The notes: generated by a model not told the origin, from the sequence alone. A DNA stretch of 14,550 bases from JANWYT01 sp034432435 (GCA_034432435.1 DAOUBS010000118.1:1-14550); one strand, 5' to 3'; shown: positions 1 to 9,105, counted from the first letter of the stretch. Translations and numbers: made by a program.

Positions 1-22
1 CAACTTTTTAGGATTGTGCGTT

Positions 23-1567
<1,545 letters not shown>

Positions 1568-1577
1568 TTCAAGCGCA

Positions 1578-1598
1578 CACGCCCTACTCACTGGCGTG
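1578..1598 (+). terminator. weak hairpin between malQ and malZ
   Basis: CACGCC (1578-1583) and GGCGTG (1593-1598) form a perfect 6-bp stem with a nine-base loop just after the malQ stop. No T-run follows, so it is a poor intrinsic terminator. It could be an attenuator or an mRNA processing or stability element within a malQ-malZ transcript, or chance. Confidence 0.25.
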
Positions 1599-1633
1599 CA
1601 ATAATCACCAATGATCACTGAGGAGCGCCTTTC

Positions 1634-3490
1634 ATGGTCTTAGCGCCCGATTGGACGCGCGCCGTCCACCATGATGGGTCGGCTGTTTACGTCAGCAACC
1701 CTTACCCCGGGCTGGAAGAAACCATCACCCTTCAAATCCGCGTCCCGTCGGATGCGCCCGTGAGGGGCGTGTTCTGCCGCCTGTTAGAGGACGGCGAGTT
1801 CCGCCACCTCGAAATGCACCCGCAGCCATCTGAGGGGCCGTTCACCCTGTGGGCGCTGCGCTGGACGATCCGCGAGCCGCGCACCGAGTACAGCTTCAAG
1901 CTGCTCTCGTCTGATGGCGCGTTCTACTATAGCGCGCAGGGGGCCAGCCGCGCGGATCACCCGCTGGCCTACGACTTTGCCATCCTCGCAAATTACCAAG
2001 CGCCTCACTGGGTGCGTCAGACGGTGTTCTATCAGATCTTCCCCGACCGCTTCCACAACGGCGACCCGTCGCTGGACGTACAAGACGGCGAGTGGGAGCG
2101 CGAGGGCGCGCTCACGCGGCGGCTGAAATGGGGCGAGCAGCCCCTCCCTTGGGAGCAGGGGCGCAGCGTCGACTTCGCCAACGGCGACCTGCCGGGCATC
2201 CGCATGAAGCTGGACTACATCGCCGCGCTGGGGGTGAACGGCCTCTACCTGACGCCTATCTTCAAATCGTCCAGCAACCACCGCTACGACATCAACGACT
2301 TCAACGAGGTGGACCCACACCTTGGCGGCAATCAAGCGTTAGCCGACCTGCGTGCTGCGCTCGACGCGCACGCCATGCGCCTGCTGCTGGACATCACCCC
2401 CAACCACATCGGCGAGCGGCACGACTGGTATCAGGGCGCGCTGGCTGACCCCACATCGACCTATGCCGAGTTCTTCAAGCGCACGCCTGACGGGCAGCAC
2501 TTTGAAACGTGGCTGGGGGTGTCGTCGCTCATCAAGCTCAACTACGCTAGCCAGACGCTGCGCGACGCCATGTACCGCGCGCCTGACAGCGCCATCCGCC
2601 GCTGGCTGGCCGCGCCTTACCGCATCGACGGCTGGCGGCTCGACGTGGCCAACATGACCGGCAACCTGCGCGAGGATCAGCTCGATCACGAGATCTGGCG
2701 CGAGATGCGCCCCTACGCCAAAGGCGACAACCCCGACGTCTACCTGATGGGCGAGTACTTCCAAGACGCCACGCCTCACACGCAGGGCACGGAACTCGAC
2801 GCCGCCATGAACTATCAGGGCTTCAACACACCCACGCGCCGCTGGCTGGGCGGTGAGGATATCGGCGTGGCGGATGGCAAGCCCTTCGGCGACCCGACCC
2901 CACTGCCGACGGAAGCCCTCGCCGAACAGTACCGCCGCTTCATGGGGGCTGTGCCCTACGTGATCGCGCTTCAGCAGTTCAACCAGATCAGCAGCCACGA
3001 CATCACCCGCATCTTGCGCGTCGTGAAGGGCGACAAAGCCCTCGTCAAGCTGGGCACGGCGCTGCTGATGTGCTTCCCGGGTGTGCCTTGTTTGTACTAC
3101 GGTGACGAGATCGGCATGGACGGCGGCAAAGACCCTGACAACCGCCGCTGCATGCCGTGGGATGAATCGGCGTGGGATCACGACCTGTTGGGGTTCACCC
3201 GCGCGTGGGTGGGTCTGCGCCGCAGCCTCGACGCGCTGCAATCCGGCGGCTATCAACTGCTCTACGCTGCGGGCGACACGCTGGCCTTCTTGCGCCAGAG
3301 CGCCGCGCAGCGGTTGGTGTTCATCGGCCACCGCGGCGCAGAGGCCGAGGTGACGATCCCACTGTGGCCGGGCGGCTTTGCGGACGGGGCCACGCTCACG
3401 GACTGCTTGACCCACGACGCCTACACAGTGCAAGCGGGCGGCTTGACGCTGCGGCTAACGCATGGGCAGGCGCTGCTGTTGGAGGGCTAA
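1634..3490 (+). CDS. malZ: maltodextrin glucosidase-like alpha-glycosidase (GH13, MalZ type)
   Basis: The 618-residue product is a GH13 alpha-glycosidase expected to cleave glucose from short maltodextrins in the cytoplasm; there is no signal peptide. An N-terminal beta-sandwich of about 120 residues precedes the barrel (VFYQIFPDRFHNGD). Conserved region I is DITPNH (253-258). Region II is GWRLDVANM, with nucleophile Asp337. Region III has acid/base Glu374 in GEYF. Region IV has Asp456 in SSHD. The Met after the region II nucleophile, the stretch DAAMNYQGF and the block PGVPCLYYGDEIG resemble E. coli MalZ (about 605 residues) more than neopullulanases, which usually have Glu in that region II position. 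Cyclomaltodextrinase activity cannot be excluded. ATG 1634 follows AGGAG (1621-1625) by eight bases. Confidence 0.9.
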   Translation: MVLAPDWTRAVHHDGSAVYVSNPYPGLEETITLQIRVPSDAPVRGVFCRLLEDGEFRHLEMHPQPSEGPFTLWALRWTIREPRTEYSFKLLSSDGAFYYSAQGASRADHPLAYDFAILANYQAPHWVRQTVFYQIFPDRFHNGDPSLDVQDGEWEREGALTRRLKWGEQPLPWEQGRSVDFANGDLPGIRMKLDYIAALGVNGLYLTPIFKSSSNHRYDINDFNEVDPHLGGNQALADLRAALDAHAMRLLLDITPNHIGERHDWYQGALADPTSTYAEFFKRTPDGQHFETWLGVSSLIKLNYASQTLRDAMYRAPDSAIRRWLAAPYRIDGWRLDVANMTGNLREDQLDHEIWREMRPYAKGDNPDVYLMGEYFQDATPHTQGTELDAAMNYQGFNTPTRRWLGGEDIGVADGKPFGDPTPLPTEALAEQYRRFMGAVPYVIALQQFNQISSHDITRILRVVKGDKALVKLGTALLMCFPGVPCLYYGDEIGMDGGKDPDNRRCMPWDESAWDHDLLGFTRAWVGLRRSLDALQSGGYQLLYAAGDTLAFLRQSAAQRLVFIGHRGAEAEVTIPLWPGGFADGATLTDCLTHDAYTVQAGGLTLRLTHGQALLLEG

Positions 3491-3492
3491 CC

Positions 3493-4713
3493 GTGCAGAC
3501 CTTGACCGTCTCTGAAATGACCGCGCACCTCAGCAGCCTCATCGCCGGCGACCCTGTGCTGTCCGACGTGTGGCTGATCGGCGAGGTGAGCGGGTATCGG
3601 CCACCCTCTAACAACAAGGGCTACCGCTACTTTCAACTGAAGGATGAGCAGGCGGTCATCTCATGCGCCATCTTCCGCCCGCTGCCCAACGCGCACCTGT
3701 TGAAGGACGGCTTGACGATCGAGGCGCACGGTCGCGTAGACGTTTACGCCCCGCGTGGCACCTACAGCCTCATCATCGACCGCTTCCAAGTGGTGAGCAG
3801 TCGCGGCGCGCTGCTGGAACAACTGGAGCAGCTCAAGGCCAAGCTGCACGCCGAGGGGCTGTTCGACCTCGCGCGCAAGCGCCCCCTGCCGGCCTTCCCG
3901 CTGCGCGTGGGCGTGGTGACCTCGCCCACGACTGCCGCCTTTCAGGACGTGCGCAACGTGTTCGCGCGGCGCTTCCCGCTGGCGCAGCTCATCGTCAGCC
4001 CGACGAGCGTGCAGGGGGCGGACGCCCCGCCGCAGATCGTGCGGGCGATTCGGCGCTTCGACCGCGTGCCGGTCGATGTCGTGCTGGTGTGCCGCGGGGG
4101 CGGCAGCGTCGAGGATTTATGGTGCTTCAACGATGAGCGCGTGGTGCGCGCGGTGGCGGCCTGCCCTGTGCCGGTCATCACCGGCGTCGGCCACGAGATC
4201 GACACGACGCTCGTCGACTACGCCGCCGACGTGCGCGCCCCCACCCCCAGCGCCGCCGCCGAGCTGCTGACGCCCGACGTTCAGCAGCTTCGCCAGCAGG
4301 TGCAGGCCTATCATCACTGGCTGGCGGAACTGGCGCATGGTCAGATCGCTGAGCGCCGCGCAGCGGTTGAGCGCGCCGCCAACGCCTTGCAGGTGCACGC
4401 CCCGCAGCGCGTCGTCGACGAGCAGCGCCGCCGCACAGACGACCTCACCCAGCACATGGAGCGCGCCGTCCAGCAGCATTTGAAGCTGCTGCGCGAGCGG
4501 CTCGACGCACGCCATGAGCTGCTCATGACCAACGACCTGACGACCATGCTCCAGCGCGGCTATGCCGTCGTCACCAACGAACAAGGCCAGATCGTGCGCC
4601 GCGTGGCCGATGCGCTGGCCGACGACAACCGCACCCTGACGATTCGCGTGCAAGATGGCCGCCTGACCACCACCATCGAAGGAGTGACTTATGACCAAGC
4701 CCCTGACGTATGA
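3493..4713 (+). CDS. xseA: exodeoxyribonuclease VII large subunit
   Basis: This is the catalytic large subunit of exonuclease VII, which degrades single-stranded DNA from both ends in repair and mutation avoidance. The 406-residue product has an N-terminal OB-fold (about 1-100, IGEVSGYRPPSNNKGYRYF). The catalytic domain follows, with VGVVTSPTTAAFQDV (139-153), RGGGSVEDLW (201-210), GVGHEIDTTLVDYAADVRAPTP (231-252) and SAAAE. A long helical region then binds small subunits. The start is GTG at 3493: GGAGG (3481-3485) lies seven bases upstream, inside the last codons of malZ, and only two bases separate the malZ stop from this GTG. Translation is therefore probably coupled to malZ. An in-frame ATG farther upstream would bury the OB-fold start within malZ and was rejected. 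Confidence 0.96.
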   Translation: MQTLTVSEMTAHLSSLIAGDPVLSDVWLIGEVSGYRPPSNNKGYRYFQLKDEQAVISCAIFRPLPNAHLLKDGLTIEAHGRVDVYAPRGTYSLIIDRFQVVSSRGALLEQLEQLKAKLHAEGLFDLARKRPLPAFPLRVGVVTSPTTAAFQDVRNVFARRFPLAQLIVSPTSVQGADAPPQIVRAIRRFDRVPVDVVLVCRGGGSVEDLWCFNDERVVRAVAACPVPVITGVGHEIDTTLVDYAADVRAPTPSAAAELLTPDVQQLRQQVQAYHHWLAELAHGQIAERRAAVERAANALQVHAPQRVVDEQRRRTDDLTQHMERAVQQHLKLLRERLDARHELLMTNDLTTMLQRGYAVVTNEQGQIVRRVADALADDNRTLTIRVQDGRLTTTIEGVTYDQAPDV

Positions 4714-4951
4714 ACAGGCATTCGCTAAGTTGGAAGAGATCGTCGCGCAGTTGAACAGCGGCACGCTGACACTCGATGAGATGGTGACGCTGTACGCCCG
4801 TGGCCGCGAGCTGTCCGACTACTGCCGTGAACTGCTCGACGCGGCAGAGCTGAAGATCACCCAGCTTGATGACTACGACGCAGACGACGACTACCAATCG
4901 CCCCCATCCGATTTGCCGCCGAAGCGTCCAGACGATGATCCCCCCTTTTAA
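4691..4951 (+). CDS. xseB: exodeoxyribonuclease VII small subunit
   Basis: The 86-residue product is the small helical subunit that coats the XseA helices. The core is typical: LTYEQAFAKLEEIVAQLNSG, LTLDEMVTLYARGRELSDYC and then a second helix ending at KITQLDDY. The C-terminus is a short acidic and proline-rich tail (DADDDY, then DDDPPF), as is common in XseB. ATG 4691 lies six bases after GAAGGAG (4678-4684), and the gene overlaps the end of xseA by 23 bp in another frame, the classic coupled xseA-xseB arrangement. The last 20 bases belong to a 21-base direct repeat that reappears just downstream. Confidence 0.95.
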   Translation: MTKPLTYEQAFAKLEEIVAQLNSGTLTLDEMVTLYARGRELSDYCRELLDAAELKITQLDDYDADDDYQSPPSDLPPKRPDDDPPF

Positions 4952-4977
4952 TTTTAAGACGATGATCCTCCCTTTTA
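4930..4977. repeat. 21-base imperfect direct repeat at the xseB 3' end
   Basis: Bases 4930-4950 and 4957-4977 match at 20 of 21 positions (c4942 versus t4969), separated by six bases. The first copy encodes the end of XseB (DDDPPF) and contributes to its stop codon; the second is noncoding. A short tandem duplication at the gene end is the simplest reading. Confidence 0.85.
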
Positions 4978-5029
4978 TGGGTGCGCGCTATTTGGGATAT
5001 CTCAAGCCGAGACGAGGTCGACGACTTTA

Positions 5030-5100
5030 CAAATATTTCCCAAATTTTTTCCCAATGTTGGAATAAGTGGGGAAAAAATCGCGCAAAAGTGGGATATTTG
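5030..5100. terminator. nested AT-rich inverted repeats between convergent genes
   Basis: The outer arms are CAAATATTTCCCA (5030-5042) and TGGGATATTTG (5090-5100), which pair over 11 bp with a two-base bulge. Inside them ATTTTTTCCC (5044-5053) and GGGAAAAAAT (5070-5079) pair perfectly over 10 bp around a 16-base loop. The structure fills the gap between the convergent xseB and the dehydrogenase, whose stop codon begins at the next base, so a bidirectional terminator is the natural reading. It lacks the usual GC-rich stem followed by a T-run, so a protein-binding site or repeat remnant is also possible. Confidence 0.4.
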
Positions 5101-5907
5101 TTAAGAGAGCCTTAACGCGCGGCGCAGGAAAATATCCCCAATTTGCTCTGGAGCGAGGCGGCGCATGAGCGAGAGGCCTGCCGCTGCGGCGTCCACACGG
5201 TAGCGCGGGCGTGGGCGCGGCGACGCCAACGCGCGCACGATGACCGCTGCCACGCGCTCGGGTGGGATGGCGCTGGCGGCTTGCTGCGTGAGGCTGGCGC
5301 GCATGTGGGCGTAAAGCCGCGCGTAGAGCGCCCGTACCGCCGCCGCATGGGACAACTCGGCTTCAGTCAGCGCGTCGGCCATCGCGTCGGTCATCGGGGT
5401 GTGCACCGCTCCCATCTGCACGACGCTCACGCGGACGCCCTGCCCGGCCAGCTCCAGCCGCAGCGCGTCGCTCATCGCCTCCAGCGCGTGCTTGCTCATG
5501 CTATACGCGCCAAGGGTGGGCATGGCCACCTCGCCCATGATGCTGCTCACGTTGACGATGCGCCCCTGACTGGCGCGCAGCCGCGGCAAACAAGCTTGGA
5601 TCAAGCGCAGCGGCGCTTCGACGTTGACGGCCATTTGCCGCCGCAGCGTCTCCACTGTCAGCCCTTCAATGACGCTCGGCAGGTTGACGCCCGCGCAGTT
5701 GACGAGCGCATCGAGCTTGTCGACAGACTCCACCAGCTTCGTCGCGGCGTCGGGCTGGGTCAGGTCGAGCGCGTGGAAGGAGAACGCTTCATCCGCCGCG
5801 CTGCCCAACCCCACGCCGATCACCCGCCAACCTCGCTCGACGAGTTGGCGCGCAGTCGCCAGCCCAATGCCAGAGTTTGCGCCCGTTACTATAACACTTT
5901 TATTCAT
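5101..5907 (-). CDS. short-chain dehydrogenase/reductase (SDR) family protein
   Basis: The 268-residue product is a classical SDR, a cytoplasmic NAD(P)-dependent oxidoreductase whose substrate cannot be read from sequence. The cofactor motif is TGANSGIG (8-15), followed by NCAG (70-73). The catalytic set is Ser122, Tyr135 and Lys139 within VNVSS and YSMSK. The C-terminal part, with GAVHTPM and a variable substrate region, resembles the retinol/17-beta-hydroxysteroid dehydrogenase-like branch, which is a loose comparison. I chose the ATG at 5907 because AAGGA lies about eight bases upstream; an in-frame GTG seven codons earlier lacks such a site. The gene diverges from dps across 111 bp and converges on xseB. 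Confidence 0.9.
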   Translation of the reverse strand: MNKSVIVTGANSGIGLATARQLVERGWRVIGVGLGSAADEAFSFHALDLTQPDAATKLVESVDKLDALVNCAGVNLPSVIEGLTVETLRRQMAVNVEAPLRLIQACLPRLRASQGRIVNVSSIMGEVAMPTLGAYSMSKHALEAMSDALRLELAGQGVRVSVVQMGAVHTPMTDAMADALTEAELSHAAAVRALYARLYAHMRASLTQQAASAIPPERVAAVIVRALASPRPRPRYRVDAAAAGLSLMRRLAPEQIGDIFLRRALRLS

Positions 5908-5974
5908 AACGATTTTCCTTAAAATCACTCAAAGCTAACTCTATGACTGCTCTCATCTAGTACTTTAGTATGTG

Positions 5975-5983
5975 TGCTAGGAT
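5975..5983 (+). promoter_or_regulatory. candidate extended -10 promoter of dps
   Basis: TGCTAGGAT at 5975-5983 has the TG dinucleotide of an extended -10 element before TAGGAT. No good -35 is visible at the usual spacing, which extended -10 promoters tolerate. It would start transcription near 5990, about 30 bases before the dps start codon. Confidence 0.4.
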
Positions 5984-6018
5984 TCAATCACGTATACAAC
6001 TCTATCAAGGAGTGTTTC

Positions 6019-6510
6019 ATGAGCAAGAAAATTCAGGTGAGCATGTCCCATGTCGAGATCGACGGAGACGCTCGCGTACAGATGATCGAACTGCTTAACC
6101 AGCACTTAGCGGATGCGTTCGACCTCTACAGCCAAGTGAAGCAAGCCCATTGGAACGTCAAGGGGATGAACTTCATCGCTGTGCACGAGCTGTTCGACAA
6201 GATCGCTGATGACGTCCTCGCGGCGGTAGACGACCTCGCCGAGCGCGTCACGGCGTTGGGCGGCGTGGCGATGGGCACAGCGCGCATGGCTGCCGCCAAC
6301 AGCCGCCTGCCCGAGTTCAGCGATGAAGCCATCCAGAGCGAGGCGGCGATCAAAGCTGTCGTGGAGCGGCTCGGCCAGTTTGCCACCAGCGCCCGCACGG
6401 CCATCGACACCGCCGATGAAGCCGGTGACATGGCGACCTCTGACCTGTTTACCGAAATCGTCCGCGGCATCGACAAGCACATTTACTTCCTCGATGCTCA
6501 CCTTCTCTGA
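6019..6510 (+). CDS. dps: Dps family DNA-binding ferritin-like protein
   Basis: The 163-residue product is a Dps-type mini-ferritin, a 12-subunit cage that oxidises and stores ferrous iron and protects DNA during starvation or peroxide stress. The inter-subunit ferroxidase residues are all present with E. coli spacing: His44 in AHWNVKG, His56 and Asp60 in AVHELFD, and Asp71 and Glu75 in VDDLAER. ALGGVAMGT follows, and the C-terminus ends in the family-like FLDAHLL. The lysine-containing N-terminal tail (MSKKIQ) is short, so tight DNA binding is uncertain. ATG 6019 follows AAGGAG (6007-6012) by six bases; upstream in-frame codons have no ribosome site. The gene is probably monocistronic, with its own promoter and two hairpins after the stop. 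Confidence 0.96.
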   Translation: MSKKIQVSMSHVEIDGDARVQMIELLNQHLADAFDLYSQVKQAHWNVKGMNFIAVHELFDKIADDVLAAVDDLAERVTALGGVAMGTARMAAANSRLPEFSDEAIQSEAAIKAVVERLGQFATSARTAIDTADEAGDMATSDLFTEIVRGIDKHIYFLDAHLL

Positions 6511-6528
6511 TCGATGGACTAAACCGAA

Positions 6529-6556
6529 GGCAACCATCCAGGTTGCCGTCATTTTC
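6529..6556 (+). terminator. terminator after dps
   Basis: GGCAACC (6529-6535) and GGTTGCC (6541-6547) form a perfect 7-bp stem with a five-base loop, followed by a short T-rich stretch (6551-6555). It lies 18 bases after the dps stop and fits a factor-independent terminator of moderate strength. Confidence 0.6.
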
Positions 6557-6559
6557 ACG

Positions 6560-6580
6560 GTAAGAGGATTCTTACTAATT
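6560..6580 (+). terminator. second hairpin after dps
   Basis: GTAAGA (6560-6565) and TCTTAC (6570-6575) form a perfect 6-bp stem with a four-base loop, followed by TAATT. Placed directly after the first hairpin, it may be a backup terminator. Confidence 0.35.
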
Positions 6581-6593
6581 TCTTGAATGCCTC

Positions 6594-6633
6594 TAAATCT
6601 TCTCTGCTAGTCTCAGATATAGCAAAAGATTTA
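6594..6633. repeat. 8-bp inverted repeat upstream of the cyclase gene
   Basis: TAAATCTT (6594-6601) and AAGATTTA (6626-6633) are perfect inverted copies around a 24-base spacer, about 70 to 110 bases before the DICT-cyclase start. It may be an operator or leader structure. In this AT-rich stretch chance is a real alternative. No confident promoter is recognisable here. Confidence 0.3.
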
Positions 6634-6701
6634 TAGAAATTTTTAAGGTTTTTACAGAACATCAATTTTGTACTTATCTCCATGAAGAGTAAGAAAACTC
6701 C

Positions 6702-7955
6702 ATGAACACAACGACTTCGAGTGAGTTTGTCATCAACCCTGAGTTCTCTGTCTATCGGCTCTTGCAGCGCGTTGTACAAAAGAGCGCCAGGCTCACCCAT
6801 CGCAAGACGATGACGCTTATCAGCTATGAGATCGAGAATGCGATGCTCATCGACGGAGCACACACGACGATTTTTGCCGGGTTTCAACGTTTCAGCCGCT
6901 TCCTGACGCAGCTTAAGCGCTATCAGCAGCTTGGCCGCCAAGCGCAAAAGGTGTACGTGTTCGGCGTGCCGGACGTGCCCGTGCCCGCCATCCCCAACGT
7001 GATCTACGTGCCGCTCCAGCCTACCCATCAGCTCGCTAAGGAGTGGTTTGTCGTCTCTTGCGGTCCGGAATATCTGAGCGCGCTGGCCACCGAAGAGCTA
7101 ACCGAGGTCGGAACACGGGACGATGTGCGCGTTTTCGAAGGTTTGTGGCTCTTCGACCGTGACATGGTGGCGATCATCTACGAGTGGCTGTGTCGAGAGG
7201 TGAACGACCAAGCTGCCCTCACGCAGGGAACGGTCTTCAATCCACAGATGCAAGCGCGGCTGATTAGCAACGCCATCGGACGCTTGATGATGGCCAGCAT
7301 GCAAGAGAGCAACTCACGCATAGCCGCGATCATTCAAGGTGAGCTGAAGACAATCATCAAAGACGGCCTGCTTTCGGCGCTAGAGTCGCTCATGCCAAGC
7401 CAGCAAAAGCCAAGCGCGATGGAAGAGAAGAACGTCACGATCTTGTTCAGCGATCTGCGCGACTTCACCGGCCTAGCGCAGCGCATGCCAGCCCGCGACC
7501 TTGTTGAAAAAATCATCAACCCCTATATGCAAATTGTCTCACAGGTTGTCTACCAACACGGGGGCGAAGTTGACAAGTTCTTGGGGGACGGGGTGCTGGC
7601 CGTGTTCCACGAGCGCGGCAAGGACGACTCTAGCATTGATCGCGCGGTCGCTGCCGCTATAGATATTGTGCATGAGCTGAAAGCGCTGCCCGATCAACCG
7701 CCGGTCGGCATCGGCATCGACTATGGCCGGGTCGTCATCAGCCAGATCGGCGCGCCCAGCGCACACGTGGAAGAAGCGGTCATCGGTGACGCGGTGAACA
7801 CTGCCCAGCGCCTCAGCACACTTGGGGCGAACGACATCTACTTGAGCGCCAGCGCGGCACATCACGTCCATACGCCGCGGTTGAAGATCGAGCCGACGAC
7901 GGCCATGCTGCGCGGCAAGGTTGACCCGCAGTCAGTCTATCGTGTTCAGGTGTAA
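6702..7955 (+). CDS. DICT sensory domain fused to class III adenylate cyclase
   Basis: The 417-residue protein should sense a signal and make a cyclic nucleotide in the cytoplasm. Residues about 25-170 match the DICT sensory domain as I know it: SYEIEN, FAGFQRFSRFLTQLKRY, VYVFGVPD, AKEWFVV and FEGLWLFDRDMV. A helical linker (about 180-240) leads to the cyclase domain (about 243-400). Catalytic positions are complete: metal-binding Asp251 (FSDLRDFT) and Asp296 (FLGDG), adenine-selecting Lys292 and Asp363 (VIGDAVN), and transition-state Asn366 and Arg370. The Lys/Asp pair predicts ATP rather than GTP. No membrane segment is seen. ATG 6702 has only a weak upstream purine run (AAGAG, 12 bases away), and a seven-codon frame (6682-6705) overlaps it by ATGA. 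Confidence 0.88.
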   Translation: MNTTTSSEFVINPEFSVYRLLQRVVQKSARLTHRKTMTLISYEIENAMLIDGAHTTIFAGFQRFSRFLTQLKRYQQLGRQAQKVYVFGVPDVPVPAIPNVIYVPLQPTHQLAKEWFVVSCGPEYLSALATEELTEVGTRDDVRVFEGLWLFDRDMVAIIYEWLCREVNDQAALTQGTVFNPQMQARLISNAIGRLMMASMQESNSRIAAIIQGELKTIIKDGLLSALESLMPSQQKPSAMEEKNVTILFSDLRDFTGLAQRMPARDLVEKIINPYMQIVSQVVYQHGGEVDKFLGDGVLAVFHERGKDDSSIDRAVAAAIDIVHELKALPDQPPVGIGIDYGRVVISQIGAPSAHVEEAVIGDAVNTAQRLSTLGANDIYLSASAAHHVHTPRLKIEPTTAMLRGKVDPQSVYRVQV

Positions 7956-7978
7956 GAGCACGATCCACAAGGCAGGCG

Positions 7979-8503
7979 CTACGCCGCCGCCCATGCCCCC
8001 GGCAGCTTCTCGCCCGCGCGGATGGCCACGCTTAGGCGGTTCTCCAGGGGCGTGATGGGGCAGCTCCACTGCTGGCCATAGGCGCAGTAGGGGTTGTAAG
8101 CTTGGTTAAAGTCCACCTCGAAACGGCCATCTGCCAGCGGAACCGGCTCTAAATAGCGGCCGGCGGGGTAGGTCTCTTGGCCTGCCGATGCGTCCACAAA
8201 CGGCAGGAACCACCCATGCGGCGTCTGATAGATCGTCAGGCGCGCTTCTTGTCCATCCACTGTAAAACGGAACTCACCATACCGCCGATACCAGCGCGTT
8301 TCGCCGGTCGTCGTCTGGATCTGCACGTCGTCCTGCTGCTCAAACGGAGTGACGTCCACGATCAGATCGAGGTTGGGCATTGGCGGGTAGTAGCTGAGGC
8401 CGGTGAAGGCTGCTTTTTGCGCGGCTGAGAGCGGTGACTGCGGGTGATTTTTGAAAAAGGCGTCTTTCTGAGCGCGCAGGTGAATCAAACGCGGTGCGTC
8501 CAT
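7979..8503 (-). CDS. DUF1684 domain protein
   Basis: The 174-residue product belongs to the DUF1684 family, widespread cytoplasmic proteins of unknown biochemical role. The diagnostic C-terminal block is present: VDFNQAYNPYCAY (130-142) with Cys140, then CPITPLENRLSVAIRAGEK (148-166) with Cys148. The middle carries the beta-rich WYRRYGEFRF and GWFLPFVD. I prefer the ATG at 8503 over one at 8518 because GAGGA ends eight bases before it, whereas the upstream ATG has its purine run only two bases away. With that start the gene begins four bases after the LOG-family stop, and its ribosome site lies inside the end of that gene, so the pair is probably cotranscribed and translationally coupled. Confidence 0.88.
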   Translation of the reverse strand: MDAPRLIHLRAQKDAFFKNHPQSPLSAAQKAAFTGLSYYPPMPNLDLIVDVTPFEQQDDVQIQTTTGETRWYRRYGEFRFTVDGQEARLTIYQTPHGWFLPFVDASAGQETYPAGRYLEPVPLADGRFEVDFNQAYNPYCAYGQQWSCPITPLENRLSVAIRAGEKLPGAWAAA

Positions 8504-8507
8504 TGGG

Positions 8508-9053
8508 TCAGTCCTCATGGCTCCATTGGATGAGAAAGTTCACGACGTCCTCTGAGGTGTCGGAAAAATGGACTAGTGGGACGTCAGTTGACGGCACATA
8601 CGGCGATTTGATGAGCGTATCGACGACGGGCCGCCAGAAATCGCCATAGCACACCAGCGGCCGCAGCGGGATCATCTTCAAGCGCAGAAGCTGCCACACC
8701 TCGATCAGCTCTTGGGCGGTTCCGACGCCGCCGGGCATCACCACGTAGCCATTTGGCTTCTGCACGAGGTAGAAGAGCCGATCGTGGTACGTCTCTTTGC
8801 GGATCTCTTCTTTCACGTAGGGGTTGACGATTCGCTCATTGATGAGGTTGACGTAGGGCACAGTCACGCCGATCACGTGGCCGCCGGCGTCGTGCGCGCC
8901 GCGGCTGGCCGCCTCCATCACGCCGCCATAGCCGCCGGTCATCACGTGGTAGCCTGCCTGCGCCAGCGCATAGCCCACGCGGTAGGCGAATTCAATAACA
9001 GGGTCTTCAGGGGCGAGTTTGGCGCTGCCGAACACAGCAATCGTCAGGGTCAT
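8508..9053 (-). CDS. LOG family protein (TIGR00730-like)
   Basis: The 181-residue product has the Rossmann-like fold of the LOG / lysine decarboxylase-like family. Its signature motifs are GGYGGVMEA (40-48) and PGGVGTAQE (107-115), with Arg92 in HDRLFYL. Characterised members remove ribose 5-phosphate from nucleoside monophosphates, including cytokinin precursors; the bacterial role is often purine-nucleotide clean-up, and lysine decarboxylase activity is not expected. ATG 9053 follows GAGGA with seven bases between. The frame stays open upstream, but that stretch reads through a terminator and the tRNA-Ser gene, so it is not protein. No separate promoter is visible, and expression may depend on readthrough from the tRNA promoter. 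Confidence 0.9.
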   Translation of the reverse strand: MTLTIAVFGSAKLAPEDPVIEFAYRVGYALAQAGYHVMTGGYGGVMEAASRGAHDAGGHVIGVTVPYVNLINERIVNPYVKEEIRKETYHDRLFYLVQKPNGYVVMPGGVGTAQELIEVWQLLRLKMIPLRPLVCYGDFWRPVVDTLIKSPYVPSTDVPLVHFSDTSEDVVNFLIQWSHED

Positions 9054-9074
9054 GATAGGGTCCTCGCTGGCATG

Positions 9075-9105
9075 AAAAAGACCCACGCGTTTTGCACTGT
9101 GGGTC
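9075..9105 (-). terminator. intrinsic terminator after tRNA-Ser
   Basis: On the minus strand GACCCAC (9105-9099) pairs perfectly with GTGGGTC (9086-9080) around a 12-base loop and is followed directly by five T residues (9079-9075). It starts nine bases after the tRNA 3' end and ends 21 bases before the LOG-family start codon. Confidence 0.85.

Noticed and set aside
2339..3433. A 364-codon minus-strand frame opposite malZ
   Set aside because: It is the antisense shadow of a clear GH13 enzyme and has no recognisable motif.
3172..3492. Upstream ATG that would add 107 residues to XseA
   Set aside because: The extension overlaps malZ in another frame, and the GTG at 3493 matches the family N-terminus with a strong ribosome site.
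5143..5922. A 259-codon plus-strand frame opposite the SDR gene
   Set aside because: It is the antisense shadow of an intact SDR and gives a His/Arg-rich product without domains.
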